Positions 1 through 20,900 of a stretch of DNA of 64,000 nt are shown here, piece after piece. Below the pieces are notes generated by a model. The model did no database searches and was not told the DNA's origin. It saw only the letters and a program-made list of their open reading frames with translations. The position numbers were made by a program, and so were the translations under genes. Origin of the DNA: Callaeas wilsoni (taxonomy: Eukaryota; Chordata; Aves; Passeriformes; Callaeidae); contig VWPU01009418.1 in the NCBI GenBank assembly GCA_013398955.1, positions 1-64,000 on the forward strand, written 5' to 3'. The stretch's first letter is position 1; every line of letters starts with the position of its first letter.

Positions 1-89
1 GGGCCCCCGCTAACGCCGGTCCGTGCGGGGCCCCGCGGGCAGAGCGGGCTGTGCGAGCGCGCCGGGCCCCCGCTAACGCCGGCCCGTGC
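1..89. repeat. Tandem duplication at the window edge, period 63 bp
   Basis: Bases 1-26 and 64-89 match at 25 of 26 positions (GGGCCCCCGCTAACGCCGG followed by T or C). The array may continue to the left of the window. Confidence 0.85.
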
Positions 90-2478
90 CATGACCCGCA
101 GCCCGCCACGTCCCGGTCAAGACTGCTGCCCGCGCACCTTCCGGTGACAGCTAAACCGGCACTAGACTTCGCTGGCAGCCTCGGGTCATCCTCGGCACCT
201 CTCGGTGGGCAGCGCTCGCGGCCCACTTCCCCCGTCCTCACTGGCGGCGTGAAACACATCGCCCGTCCAGCCGAGATCCGGGAAGGCAGAGGATGTATTT
301 CAGACACGAACTAGTTTTGCAAAACACGAAATGCAGCCGGTTTCGTATCATTTCTCCTCTAATCGTTTGAGAAAGCTGACACCACAGGAGGCGGAGGTCC
401 ATTCCCGATGCCTGTGCAGCACTCATCCTCACACGAGAGATTATATGCTGGATCTAGCATTTGCTTTGTTCACTTATTTGATTTATTTATTTCTGCTAAA
501 GAGGTTTAAGCTGATTAGGAAGCAGTAGGTCAGAAAGGGCCGTCCGCAGGTGGGCAGAGCCCAAGGGGCTCAGGAGGGTGCCTCTCCCAGGACAGCCCCG
601 AGCGGAGCCACTCGGCACCCGGCAGCCCATCCCGCTTCCCAGAACGCTGCAAGCACCCTCCGAACGGACGTCACCACGCCTTACAGCCCACAGCAGCACC
701 TGTATGCATTTGGAATTTAGATTTGTAAAGACGAATGTGTATTTTCTTGTAACCAGGTCACAATTATTTATAAGCGTTACTAGTAATTCAATGTGTTCTG
801 GTGCTTTCATTACACAGTCAAAGCGATGTGTAGCAAGGTAAACGAAAGGGCAGGAATTTATCATCCCATTTCAGAGGCAAACGAGAAAGATTGTTTTGCA
901 AAAAGTAACAGTGAGTCAACGAAGACGCATACACGAAATTACACCTAGTTGTTCTAATCTGGTTATTTCTACTGATTCCAGCATTGATTCTTGAAGCTGA
1001 AGGCAGAATGATTTTCGGAGTAATCAACCTAAGGTGCAGCAAGGTGACCGCGGTACACAGATGCCGTAAGTAAAACTGCTGTGCCCAGCATCAGGAACTT
1101 TCCGGCAAAAATGAAGGTGTCAGACGTATTCTTCAGCTTCCTTTTGTGTCACAGTAGAACATCACACAGTTGTTGGACAGTTTTACTCGAGGTGTTGTTC
1201 GCTTGCTTAGTTAGATTTTAGGAAGTCAGGCTAGTCCTCTGAAACGTAGGGGCTCACAGGCACCAAGTGGCTAATTTTTCTGTAAATGCTTCGGGGCTGG
1301 TGGTGAAAAAAAAGCATCTGGTCTCAAAGCCAGCATGCTCCTGAGCGTGAGGGAGGCTGAAGTTTGCTTCTGTCATGTCCGACTTCAGTCTCAGTCGTTT
1401 CTGAACGGGAAATGGTGTTAAACCTCGATTCCCTCACTGCAGAGTCGCACTTTAGGCGACTCCACAGTCACCGAAACGAAGTTGCTGATGGCCTGAGATG
1501 TATGAGAGCGAAGCCCAGAACCACCTCAGAAAGATACCGAGGACCCGAGCCTGACTTCCTGGCTGCATTAGGAATCCGAGACCAGATCGGGAAAACGATA
1601 TTTTGGGGTCGTGTATGTGCATAAAGCAAGGGGAACCTTCTTCTTTTTGCAGAAGGGAGCAGGCTTCCCCGTTGCGCAACGCAGGGGTCCCCACAGGCGC
1701 AGGATGCTGCCTGACGCGAATCCCGTTACCGTGCTCGTCGCCGGTGCCCCACGGATCCTCCTCGAGTTAGCACCTGAGCACCGGCACGCAGACGAGGAGG
1801 GCAATCTCTTCCCACTTGCCTGGCTCCGCTCCGCTTTCGCCTTAGTGTTTGAATCGCTGTCAAGCAACAGTAGCCGGAGGGGGGGGGACGGGACGGGGGG
1901 ACGACACCTCTCGCCTACCCCTTCCATATTTAACCATTACCTAAATCCGAAGGGAAATGAGCAAACCTCTAGGCTTGGGTCTTAAGGTATTTTCAGCGCC
2001 GTTGGGCGTATTTATCCCAGAAGAGTTTTCCACAACAAGTTATTTCTAGTCTAGGAGAGCCTCCGTCGCCCAGGGCCCGGCCTTAGCCCCTATACAACGC
2101 CACGCACGGCCCGATGGCGGCGGGAGCTGTGTCCCCCAGTGCCGAGCCAAGGGCAGGGATGCGGCGCGGAGCGGGCTCGGCAGGGCGAGCGCCGGCTGCC
2201 CTAGCCCCTGCCTTCTGCCCGCCCGAGTCAATCTGTGTTTTGAATCTGTGACTTGTTCTCGTTGCGGAAGTCGAAGGGGATCCAAGAATAGTTCAGATAG
2301 AACTGTGTAATTTCTAGAGCAGAACCCCGAGAGAAACGAAAGGCTCGATTCCAGAATGACACTTCGATGTCACTTCAGCGAGCTCTGTGAGGTGGAATAC
2401 GGTAAGACGTTTTCATTTAAGGAAAACTGAGAGAGAAACAGAGGAGGGGAACACTACTGATTTGTGAGGCTTTGGCGC

Positions 2479-2524
2479 TTTTTTAACCTTTTTTTTTTCT
2501 TTTTTTCTTTTTTTTTTTTTTTTT
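2479..2524. repeat. Interrupted poly-T tract
   Basis: About 46 bp, nearly all T with a few A/C interruptions, ending directly in GCAG (2525-2528). It forms a splice-acceptor-like configuration on the plus strand. It could also be simple low-complexity sequence. Confidence 0.85.
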
Positions 2525-4400
2525 GCAGAAGCTCCTAACTAACGCTCAGGAAGTGGAATTTGTGGTTTAGGGGGCCGAGCTCTGAAGGAGTTGAGAGAGA
2601 CAGAAAAGTTAAAAAAAAAAAAGCCAACTCAAGCACCATTGCTCCTTAAAGGGAGGCTAAATTTAAAGTCACCCAAACTAGCAGGCTGCCGCGCACACCC
2701 CGTCCGCAGCCCAGCTTCCTTCGGCCCTCCAAATGGGTAAGCGCTCTCGCTTCTCTCGCCTCGCGTGGGCAGCTGCCGGCGGGCGGGCCGGGGCAGCAGC
2801 GACCCCTCTCCTCTCGGCTGAGACCCCGCTCCGCTCCGCTCCGGCCCTGCCTCAGCCGCGGGGCCCGGGGCGGCGCCAGCCCTGTGCCCCCGCAGCGGCG
2901 GCCGCCGGGAGGGCTCGGCCAGCGGGAGCCGGGGCGAACGGCGGCCAGGTGGGCTGCGGGACTCGCCTTCCCACGGGCCCGCCACCTGCCTGGCCGGCTT
3001 CGGCCTTGGGAAGCCGGCGGCGCCTCCGCGGCGTGACTTTTGGAGGGAACCACGCGGCAGAAGAGGCGCCGGCGCCCGGAGCCCCCAACGGCTGCGGCGG
3101 CCGTTGCTGTCGGGGCGCGGGGGCGTAACGCGTTATCGGGCCGCTTTGATTTCTCTGCCCCCTCCGTACGGGCCCGCTGGCTGCTACCCTCTGCTCAAGG
3201 ATGAACGCAGGCACAGGTGGGCCTGGGCAGCAACGCTCCCACCCGGCGCCGTGCCGGGGGCGGCGCCTCCCCAGCAGCGCTGAGCAGCCCTGCCCCTGCC
3301 GGGCGCGGACGGGCCGGAGCTTTGTGGCGCAGCTAGTGCCGCCACCTGCGGGGCAGTTCCTGGGCCCCCGCTGACGGGCTGGGCCCCTTCCCTCTCTTCC
3401 CCGTTTGCATATCCGAGGCCGCTGACGGGGGTGGGAAAGAAAAAAAGAAACCTTCCGAAGTCCCCCAAGAGAACGTGGATTAAACTCGCTATATGCGAAG
3501 TCAAGTATAACGGCAGAGGCGGCCCAGTGCTGGATGGGTTAGAATGAACCTCTCCGGCCTTCCCCAGAGGAGTTGGCTCGGGGTAGTTTTGTTTAACCCA
3601 GTCCCCCCCGACTCCCGCAGGAGGTTTCCCACCTCGTCTCCTTTCCCCGCCCCGGCTTTCGGTGCCCGCAGCTGCAAAGTGGCGCGCCGCCGACAGCTGC
3701 CGGCTGCAGGAGAGATTCCGTTTTGTTCGTTTTCGTGTTATCGTGGTTCGCGCGGGATGGGTGAATCAGTCCCTCCGACAGCAACAGCCTCCCAGGCGCC
3801 AGGTTTAGGCTGTCGGGTTTGTAACGACTCCCCCTCCCGTCCCGGTAACAACCCCGCGCCGGCCAGCCCGTCCAGGGTGGCGGGACATGATAAGCTGTTT
3901 CGGAGGGCAGATCTGTTGGCGCCGCTTCTGCCGTGGCTGCCGGCGCGGGGGCAAACACGGAGGCGCGGTGTGACCACTTGGCCGAGTGCGGACGCGCTCC
4001 CTCGGAGGGACGGGATAACACCCGACCGTGCCCCCAGCTCCCTCAGCCCCCGCTCGTCCGAAAAACGGTGCCCAGCTGCTGTTGTTGACTGTTCCCCGCA
4101 ATCCAGCAGCGGCCGTCGGAGCGTAGCTTGGGCGGCCCCAAGGCCACGGTGGGAGGGAGGGGGGTAAAAGGCGTTCGCTGGGGGCGGTTGGAGGCTGAGT
4201 TATCTGCGCTCCTGGAAGAGGGGCGAGGCGAGCGGGGCCGGGGGCGGTGGCCGGAGCCACCTGCGCGCCGCCACCTGGCACGCCGCCCCTGGCGAGCGGC
4301 CCCTCCTGGCCGGAGCCCCCGGCCCTCACCGGCGGGCGCGGCGCGTTCCCGCAGGTCGCCTCCCCGCCGCCGCCCCGCAGGAGATTCGGGGGTGACGCTC

Positions 4401-4420
4401 GCCGCCGCCGCCGCCGCCGC
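4401..4420. repeat. Short (GCC)n trinucleotide run in the GFI1 5' UTR or promoter
   Basis: Nearly seven uninterrupted GCC units end about 54 bp before the GFI1 start codon. This is a low-complexity GC run that could vary in length between individuals. Confidence 0.85.
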
Positions 4421-4473
4421 GTTCGGCGCTTAGAGAGGGAGTGCGGCCGTGCCGGCCGTGGCAGCACCCCACC

Positions 4474-14345
<9,872 letters not shown>

Positions 14346-15520
14346 GTCCAAACTACAATACGGAAAGCGCCTATAACACTATGAGAACAGACTCCCTTGG
14401 CTTCCCTGCTGGACCCAAGCCCTGTCTTGAACACAGACCCTGGCATTACCTTTCTGAACAAGAGCTCAAAGAGGAAAGAAGAGGAGAAAGCCATGTGTTG
14501 ACAGCTCAACCTGAATGACTGTGAAAGGGGAAAGTAAAGGCTGGGGTTTCTCTCTTTCTCCTCCCCTCGTTGTTTCTGAAATAACACTGAAATATAAGCC
14601 TTTTAAATATAAAGCCTAATACTTCAAAGATGGATAAGCTACCAAATATCTGCAAGCTGGAAAATATTTCTCCCATGGCCATGATGAACCCCTTCAAGTT
14701 TGCAGTAGCTTGAATCAGCTGGAAGGGAAACATGGGTATAACAGTGTTTACATGGGGTAATGACAGAGAGCCATCAGCACCTGCCCTGGTTGAGTTCAGT
14801 GTTGAATGGGTTCACTCTTGGATGACTTCCTGTCAGGAAAACCTGGAGGATCAGGACTGTGCAGTTTGACACCTTGCTGGTTTTTAACCAAAGGTACCAG
14901 CTTGGGTCCAATCCTGCTTCCACTTGTTCTGGTGCAAATCAAGAGCTGCATTAACAGGTACAGAGAGGTCCTTTTTATCCTCCCTGAGCCATCTCTGTCT
15001 GTGCAAGGCCTGACTGCCACTGTGTTTGAAGCATGGAGGGTTACTTCTTCCTACATCCACTAGGGAGAAGGAAGCTTGTGAAAGACCAGTGGAAAAGCCA
15101 AAGCACAGAATTATGCCTTAGAACTAGAAACCAATCCAACAAGTGCACCTGCCTGAGGAGGGCAGGAGCACCAGGGAGGCACAGACTTTCTGTCCAGAAC
15201 CATTACTGGCTTCTACACTCTGGGCTTGTTCTAATAACTGGAAAATAGCTACTCAATAGCATCAGTTGTATATTTGTTTTTGTTTTTTTGATTTTTAAAG
15301 GGAAACTTTCTGAGGTGGGCAGGACTTACTGTAAAAGTATAATTTACTTAATTTGCCTTAACAACTCTGCATGTACCTCAGTTTAAAAAAAAGCTGTTTT
15401 TACTTTGTTGGCAAGTTTGTAAATGTCCTTATTTAGATTTTATGGAGTGTCTTACATTTCTTGGTACATATTTATTAGAACAATGTTTTAAGTTAATAAA
15501 GTATCGAGGATGGTCCAGAG
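14346..15520 (+). other. GFI1: GFI1 3' untranslated region
   Basis: About 1.17 kb of non-coding sequence follows the stop and becomes AT-rich after about 15250. A canonical AATAAA lies at 15495-15500 with T/G-rich sequence downstream. The exact cleavage point is inferred. No earlier canonical signal was noticed. Confidence 0.8.
15495..15500 (+). terminator. GFI1: Canonical AATAAA poly(A) signal of GFI1
   Basis: AATAAA in the context AGTTAATAAAGTATCG, 1.15 kb past the GFI1 stop, followed by a TG/T-rich stretch (about 15510-15535) that suits a downstream element. Confidence 0.8.
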
Positions 15521-16305
15521 TGATTTTTATTTAATATGTAACTGCACACTTGGGAATGTCAGCCATTACAACAATGCACCACAGTGATTGTCAGGGATGC
15601 AGCATCCAAGGAGGGAATGCAGGCACAAGGGCTGTAGTGATTAAAAACCACAACTGCCATATTTATTTGTCCAATTCCTACTGATTTCAGATAAACCTTT
15701 TAAAGACTTGGGTTTACCATGGCTAGGACTATCACCATAAAAGGGTTTAGAGGGGAAATGGCAGTTTTAAAGCTCTGCTTTGGAAATGTAGACAGCCAGA
15801 AGTCTCTGCTTAGCACAGGAGCAACTTGAATGTCTCCCACAAGATTAAATGTCTGTGCCTGGGAGTTTGCAGGGACACCTGAGCAGCAGGTGCACCATTT
15901 ATACTTAAGCCTGTTGGGACTCACAATACGGCCTTTTGCCTGCCTGCCTTGTCAGCAGGGCTGGCTCCATCTGCCAGTTGCAGTCCATACAAAAGAGAAG
16001 CAGGAGGATGATGGAGGGGTCCCTCATCCTTTTCCCAACAGAGCACAGCATGGTAGCCTGGATTTTTACATGTGCATGTAGTCTTGTGTGCCCACACGGG
16101 TATATACTCATGTTTCCAGCTTTGTACATTTATTCTGAACAAACCCAGTGAGCAGAGGCCCCCTGTGCCCTCCTGGGCCAGCCCAGCCCTGGGGCACCCC
16201 ACCCGCCCGAGGCCGGGGCACTCACCTGCCATGGTGCCACCGGGGTCCCCCTGTGCTGCTGCTTTCTGCCACCCTTGAGAAGCTCAGTCGGTTCCGCACG
16301 GGGAC

Positions 16306-16590
16306 GCCCTGGCAGGCTGTGGCTGTGTCCCCTCAGGGCCGCCCTGGCAGGCTGTGGCCGTGTCCCCTCAGGGCCGTCCAGGCAGGCTGAGGCTGTGGCC
16401 GTGTCCCCGCGGGGCTGCCCTGGCAGGCTGTAGCCGTGTCCCCTCGGGGCTGCCCTGGCAGGCTGTAGCCGTGTCCCCTCGGGGCCGTCCAGGCAGGCTG
16501 TGGCCGTGTCCCCACGGAGCTGCCCTGGCAGGCTGTGGCCGTGTCCCCTCGGGGCCGCCCTGGCAGGCTGTGGCCGTGTCCCCTCAGGGC
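16306..16590. repeat. GC-rich minisatellite, about eight copies of a 35-bp unit
   Basis: Units start at 16306, 16341, 16376, 16417, 16452, 16487, 16522 and 16557. The spacing is 35 bp except for one of 41 bp, where a 6-bp AGGCTG duplication is inserted. Each unit begins GCCCTGGCAGGCTGTGGCC or GTCCAGGCAGGCTG and ends near TGTCCCCTCGGGGC. It sits about 0.8 kb past the GFI1 poly(A) signal in a wider GC-rich patch (16145-16750). The repeat keeps long frames open on both strands, but these are not evidence of a protein. Confidence 0.92.
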
Positions 16591-17649
16591 TCACCCGCTT
16601 GGGCCGGGCTGCGCTCTGCCCGTGGGGCTGCCCAGGCCGGGCTTCACAGGCTGAGCTCTCGCTGCGCCGAAACACGGCCACAATCACGGCAACCAGGCCG
16701 AAGGGCTGCGGCCCAGGCACCGCAGGAGGTGCCAGGTGCTCTGAAGACCACATTAGGCCCATTATGCGGGATTAATTAATGCAGAAGGTCAGTGCAGGAG
16801 ACTCCGTGGTGATGTGGAAGGCCTGTAATGCCCTGGGTCACACTCAGGCCAGGGGAGCTTCCAAAGTGCAGCTCAGCCAGTGGCATAGGTAGGCTTGGGG
16901 CTGCCCCAGGTGATGCTCAGTATTTATTTTATGGTGAAGTTGCTGTTGTGGATGGAGTGAGTGCTGGCCAGGGGTTCTGGGTATGGGTTGGCTGGGGTGC
17001 AGCTCTTGCTCCCATTTCCTCTGCCCTCAGGAGGGCCTTTCCTGCCAGGCACTGCCTCCCTCCCTTCCTCCCTCTGGGCAGGCCTTACTCCAGCAGGCCC
17101 TGAGGAGGCTCAGTTGTTGGCATTTACCTTTAAAACTACAATAGCAACGTGTGTTTGCCCTCTTGGAGCATCCCATTTCCAAACAGGGAACTCGTGTGGT
17201 TTGAGTCTAGTGCTGCTCCGCAGAGTGGGGTGGGTGGCCGGGGAGGCAGTATGGACCCAGCACAGCTGGCAAGAATATTCTTCATGGGAAGAAACTTGCA
17301 GGTGTTTTATTGGTTTACGTGTGTCTCCTCCCAGAGCATGTTGCAGTTAGCGGTGTGACTCAGGGCACCACTGTTGGGCCACAGCTCAGACCCAAACCCC
17401 CTGAAATGTTTGTGCGTGGCTGCATGGAAGGGTGTTCCCATGTCCCCAGCCCCTCTTGCACTAGTGCCAGCTGCTGGTTTGGGTGAAATGCAGCTACCCG
17501 GGAGGAAAAGTCATGGCTTTAAGGTGGGGAATTGAAATGAAGAAGAGGAAAAGAAGATTTATCTGGGGAGAATCAGAACAGGCTACTGAGAAGCTGTGGA
17601 GCAAGTCTGAAGATTGGAAATATCTCTCTCAATGTTATTACTGTGTGCC

Positions 17650-17990
17650 ATTAAAAATGCATTATGCATATTACATGACCCATTATTCATGAAGCAGGTT
17701 CCATACCTTTTGTTTGCCAGAGTAACAGTAGAAAGGGTAAGGAGAGACACTGGAGCACACCTTTGTTTCTTTCTGTAAATTTTTAATGACACCTCTAGCT
17801 AACCAGTTGGTGAAGCTCAGTTCCTGCATAAAAGTGGAAAGGCAGAGCTATCTACGGGACAACTAAGCCTTTCAGAAGCTAATTTGAGCTCGTGTTCATC
17901 CACACCAACAATGATTAAATTACCTATCAAGTGTGCAGAGCTATCAGGATTCAGGGCATTGAAAAACAAGGTGAATTTATCTGATTGATT
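17650..17990. promoter_or_regulatory. Candidate distal enhancer with POU/homeodomain and GATA-like words
   Basis: The core at 17656-17694 contains two nested ATGCAT palindromes (AATGCATTATGCATATTACA) and further ATTA/ATTCAT words. A second cluster at 17910-17990 has ATGATTAAATTACC, TCAAGTG, TTATCTGATTGATTT and related words. It lies 2-2.5 kb beyond the GFI1 poly(A) site. The regulatory role is inferred from motif density only. Confidence 0.35.
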
Positions 17991-20900
17991 TAAAAGACAT
18001 GGGTGGAACAAGTGGGTTATAAAAAGAAAAGGTCTCTTCCTTATACATACTATAGAAGTACTTCTCTGGCAAGCTAAAGAACTTTTAATTTTGTTTCCAA
18101 AAGTTGTTTTGCCTGCATAGAAAACAAGTTTATTAGTTGGAATCAAAATGCTTTATCCAAATCAGTTAGCAGGCTGAATTAATTCATGAGGCAGAAACAA
18201 AGCACCTTATTAGGTTCCATCCGTATGCCAAGCAGAGATGTTTAAAATTAAAATATGCAAACATCATCTGTGTTTTCTATACAGTCAGTTTCCAAAAGCT
18301 GATAGCAACACTCAGATTGGATATTGCAACACAAGTTAGAGAGTAGCTCTTCTGGGTCTTGCTCCTTCCTCAAGCAAAACATTTGTTGCAGTTGATGGGG
18401 GGGAGGGAGGAAGAGGTTTCTAGAATGAGCCTTGGGTGAAAGATTGCGAGACTCGTGCAACTCTGCTTGCAAGCTGTGCTGCTGTTGCACGTTGACAAAG
18501 GTGTGCTCCGCAAGTCTCTGCATTTTCCACCCGTAAGAGAGAAAAACCAAACAGGTCAGTTGTATCAAATTCATCTCCAGCATAACCCCAGTTCACATGA
18601 GGAATGGATTTTGCCTCTACTCTGTAAGATTTGGGTCTTACTCTAAATAGTGAACATAGCTCAGCATACAGCCCTTTGAGGAAATTCTGATTTAGAAAAG
18701 CACTGAAATATGCATGTAAGTCAATGGAGTGTGTCTCTAGCAGAGACCTTACTAGATGCCTGCTCAGAGTTAAAATTCCAGAGATTTTCCCTACTGAATC
18801 CTAGACCTTACTCCATTGTCAAGCCACATCCTGTCTATTTCCACGTGTAGTGGAGGTGGCTTCCAAGAATGCCAAGGGGAATTTTTTTTTAAATTGTCAG
18901 TAGGCTAGTGGTAGTTTCCAGTATTTTTTCCTCTGAGTAATAAAGCAGTCTAAATAGATTTCAGGCATGTAAATATACGTAATGCATTATAAGGCATATA
19001 AAATGATGGAACCAGATTTTAAAGGTATTTGTGCATCTAAAGCTGCAGATACATCTGAATGTGCATTGGATATGGGTATCTAGTTTTGTCTATGACATCT
19101 TTACTGGGGGAAGAAAAATGAAAAAAAACCCAACACATGAGTCTCAGAATGTTTCTTGAGTGTGTGTTACACCAGTTTGTGATATGCACAACATACGAAC
19201 TGTAAAGAGAGAGCACGTAAATCTGAAATAAATGTTTCATACATTATAAAAATGCTGGCCACACCTTGTTGGAATAATGTCGCCTAATGGATTTACCTGG
19301 AACCTGTGATAAAGCTTTCAAATAAGTTGAAAGCAAACCACTTTTATGTGCTTGTTCCAAAATGCTGCTTCTCATCTGCATTTTTGGTTTTTTTTAGTAG
19401 AGGTGACATGACAAGAGAATATTGAATAAGGCAAACATAGAAGGAAAATAATGTAACAAGTACTGAAATGATTTTCTTGAAGTATTGTCCAGCCAACTTT
19501 CTGACACATGTGGGATCTCCCAAACAGCTGGATACTACAGTGCATGGGGTACATCCACCCCAGCTCACCCAGCCTCAGCTTCCCAAGGCACTGGCAGTTG
19601 CTGCAGCAATGCTGGGCTCCTCTGCTCCAGCAGCCAGCTCAGCTGCTGGCTCGTGCTGCCAGCTCCCTCTGTGGCACACGGCTCAGAGGTGGCTGCTCCG
19701 CCAGCGTGCTGGCACTGGCTGGAAGGAGTGCAGCACAGCAGGTGTTGAAAATGGCCAAGATATTCCATTGATTTAGTTACTGTAATAGGGCCAGCTGGCA
19801 TTAAAGGGAAATTGTAATCCTCTGAGGTGACAGACAGTTCATTATGATATAGAACTTATGTTTTACACTTTTTCTTCCCCCTATGAATAATACATTCCCA
19901 AAGCTCACTGATATACTCAAGGTGTGAGTTCAAAGGGGAAAAAGAGGTATCATTGCAAGAGACAAGAAACTAACTACCATTGTTCAAAAGAGTACACTCA
20001 TCTGAAAAAAGGCAAAAATATGTTTTCAGTATTTCATATAGGAAAGTTTAAGTGTTGAAGTAAAGAGCCACAACAAATTAATAGTATTTCATTATATGGT
20101 CAACGAGAAAAGAATAGACATTACTTTGGTGTAAATTGCTTCCAGGGATTCCTTCTAGCAATTAACTTTATCTGATTTAAGCCAAGGGATTTTATGCTGC
20201 CTGTTACACCTGCTGAATTCCCAATTTCACAAACTGTCAGCTCTGCCTCTGCTATTGCCTTTTGCCTCCCTGAAACACAGCAACAGGGATAGGCAGGCAG
20301 GAGGGCAAGACCCAAAAAGGGAGTGGGTGAAAAATAGTCTGATCCTCTTCATGTAGCTGTTCTAACTCTTTGAGGTGCTGCAGGAATGATGGTTGCAGGT
20401 GTAGTCATCCCTTATTGCAAACCTGCCCTTAGGGAGCTTGGACCTACTGGACCAGGATGCTCTTGCTCACACTGAGTAATAGTGAGTGTGAGTCAGGGTG
20501 CTGTCGCTTCGAGCTCTGAGAGCAAAGAGCTGAGTCTTCCTGTGTGCTTGTGCTGGGCTTTGTGCTGCAGGGGCCTGACCTTTGCTGAGCTCTGCTGTGT
20601 ACTCTATATATCTGCTGTCAGTTGGTTTTGGAATTATTTGTGTTTTCAGTAGCTTAAATTAACATTAATGGCAATTGAGAAGAGTCTCCTTCCTGTGTGA
20701 TATTTCCACCATGGCTGAGGTGTTTGGCTTGTGATCTCCTCTACTAAGCCAGGTAGCCTTGCTCTCTCCCTGCTTATTTGTCAGCTGGGCCTGGCTCTGG
20801 CAGAGCTCACTGCTGTTGTTCCCTACAGGGATTTGGCAATCTTTGGATTGATTTCTGTGGCCAGTTGAGGTGGTGAGGCCGTTTGCCACCTCTCCCTTCA

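Larger units (their letters stand above)
1..2689. other. Upstream flank of GFI1, no gene recognised
   Basis: The first about 300 bp is GC-rich and holds a 63-bp-period duplication. The rest is mixed composition with a G-rich run at 1879-1900, a second small GC-rich patch around 2045-2230 and a T tract near 2480-2524. In other vertebrates EVI5 lies upstream of GFI1, but no EVI5 coding sequence is recognisable here. Open frames are short and unlike known proteins. Confidence 0.6.

Noticed and set aside
3544..4467. Open frames of 207 (plus) and 220 (minus) codons upstream of the GFI1 start
   Set aside because: They lie in the CpG island where stops are rare, have Arg/Pro/Ala-biased composition and no known domain, and overlap each other on opposite strands.
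1..4473. 3' end of EVI5, the gene expected upstream of GFI1
   Set aside because: No EVI5-like coding exon was recognised. The gene probably lies outside the window.
16130..16762. 210-codon minus-strand open frame over the minisatellite
   Set aside because: The frame stays open because the GC-rich 35-bp repeat contains no stop in several frames. The protein is only a shifting repeat, and equally long frames exist on the other strand.
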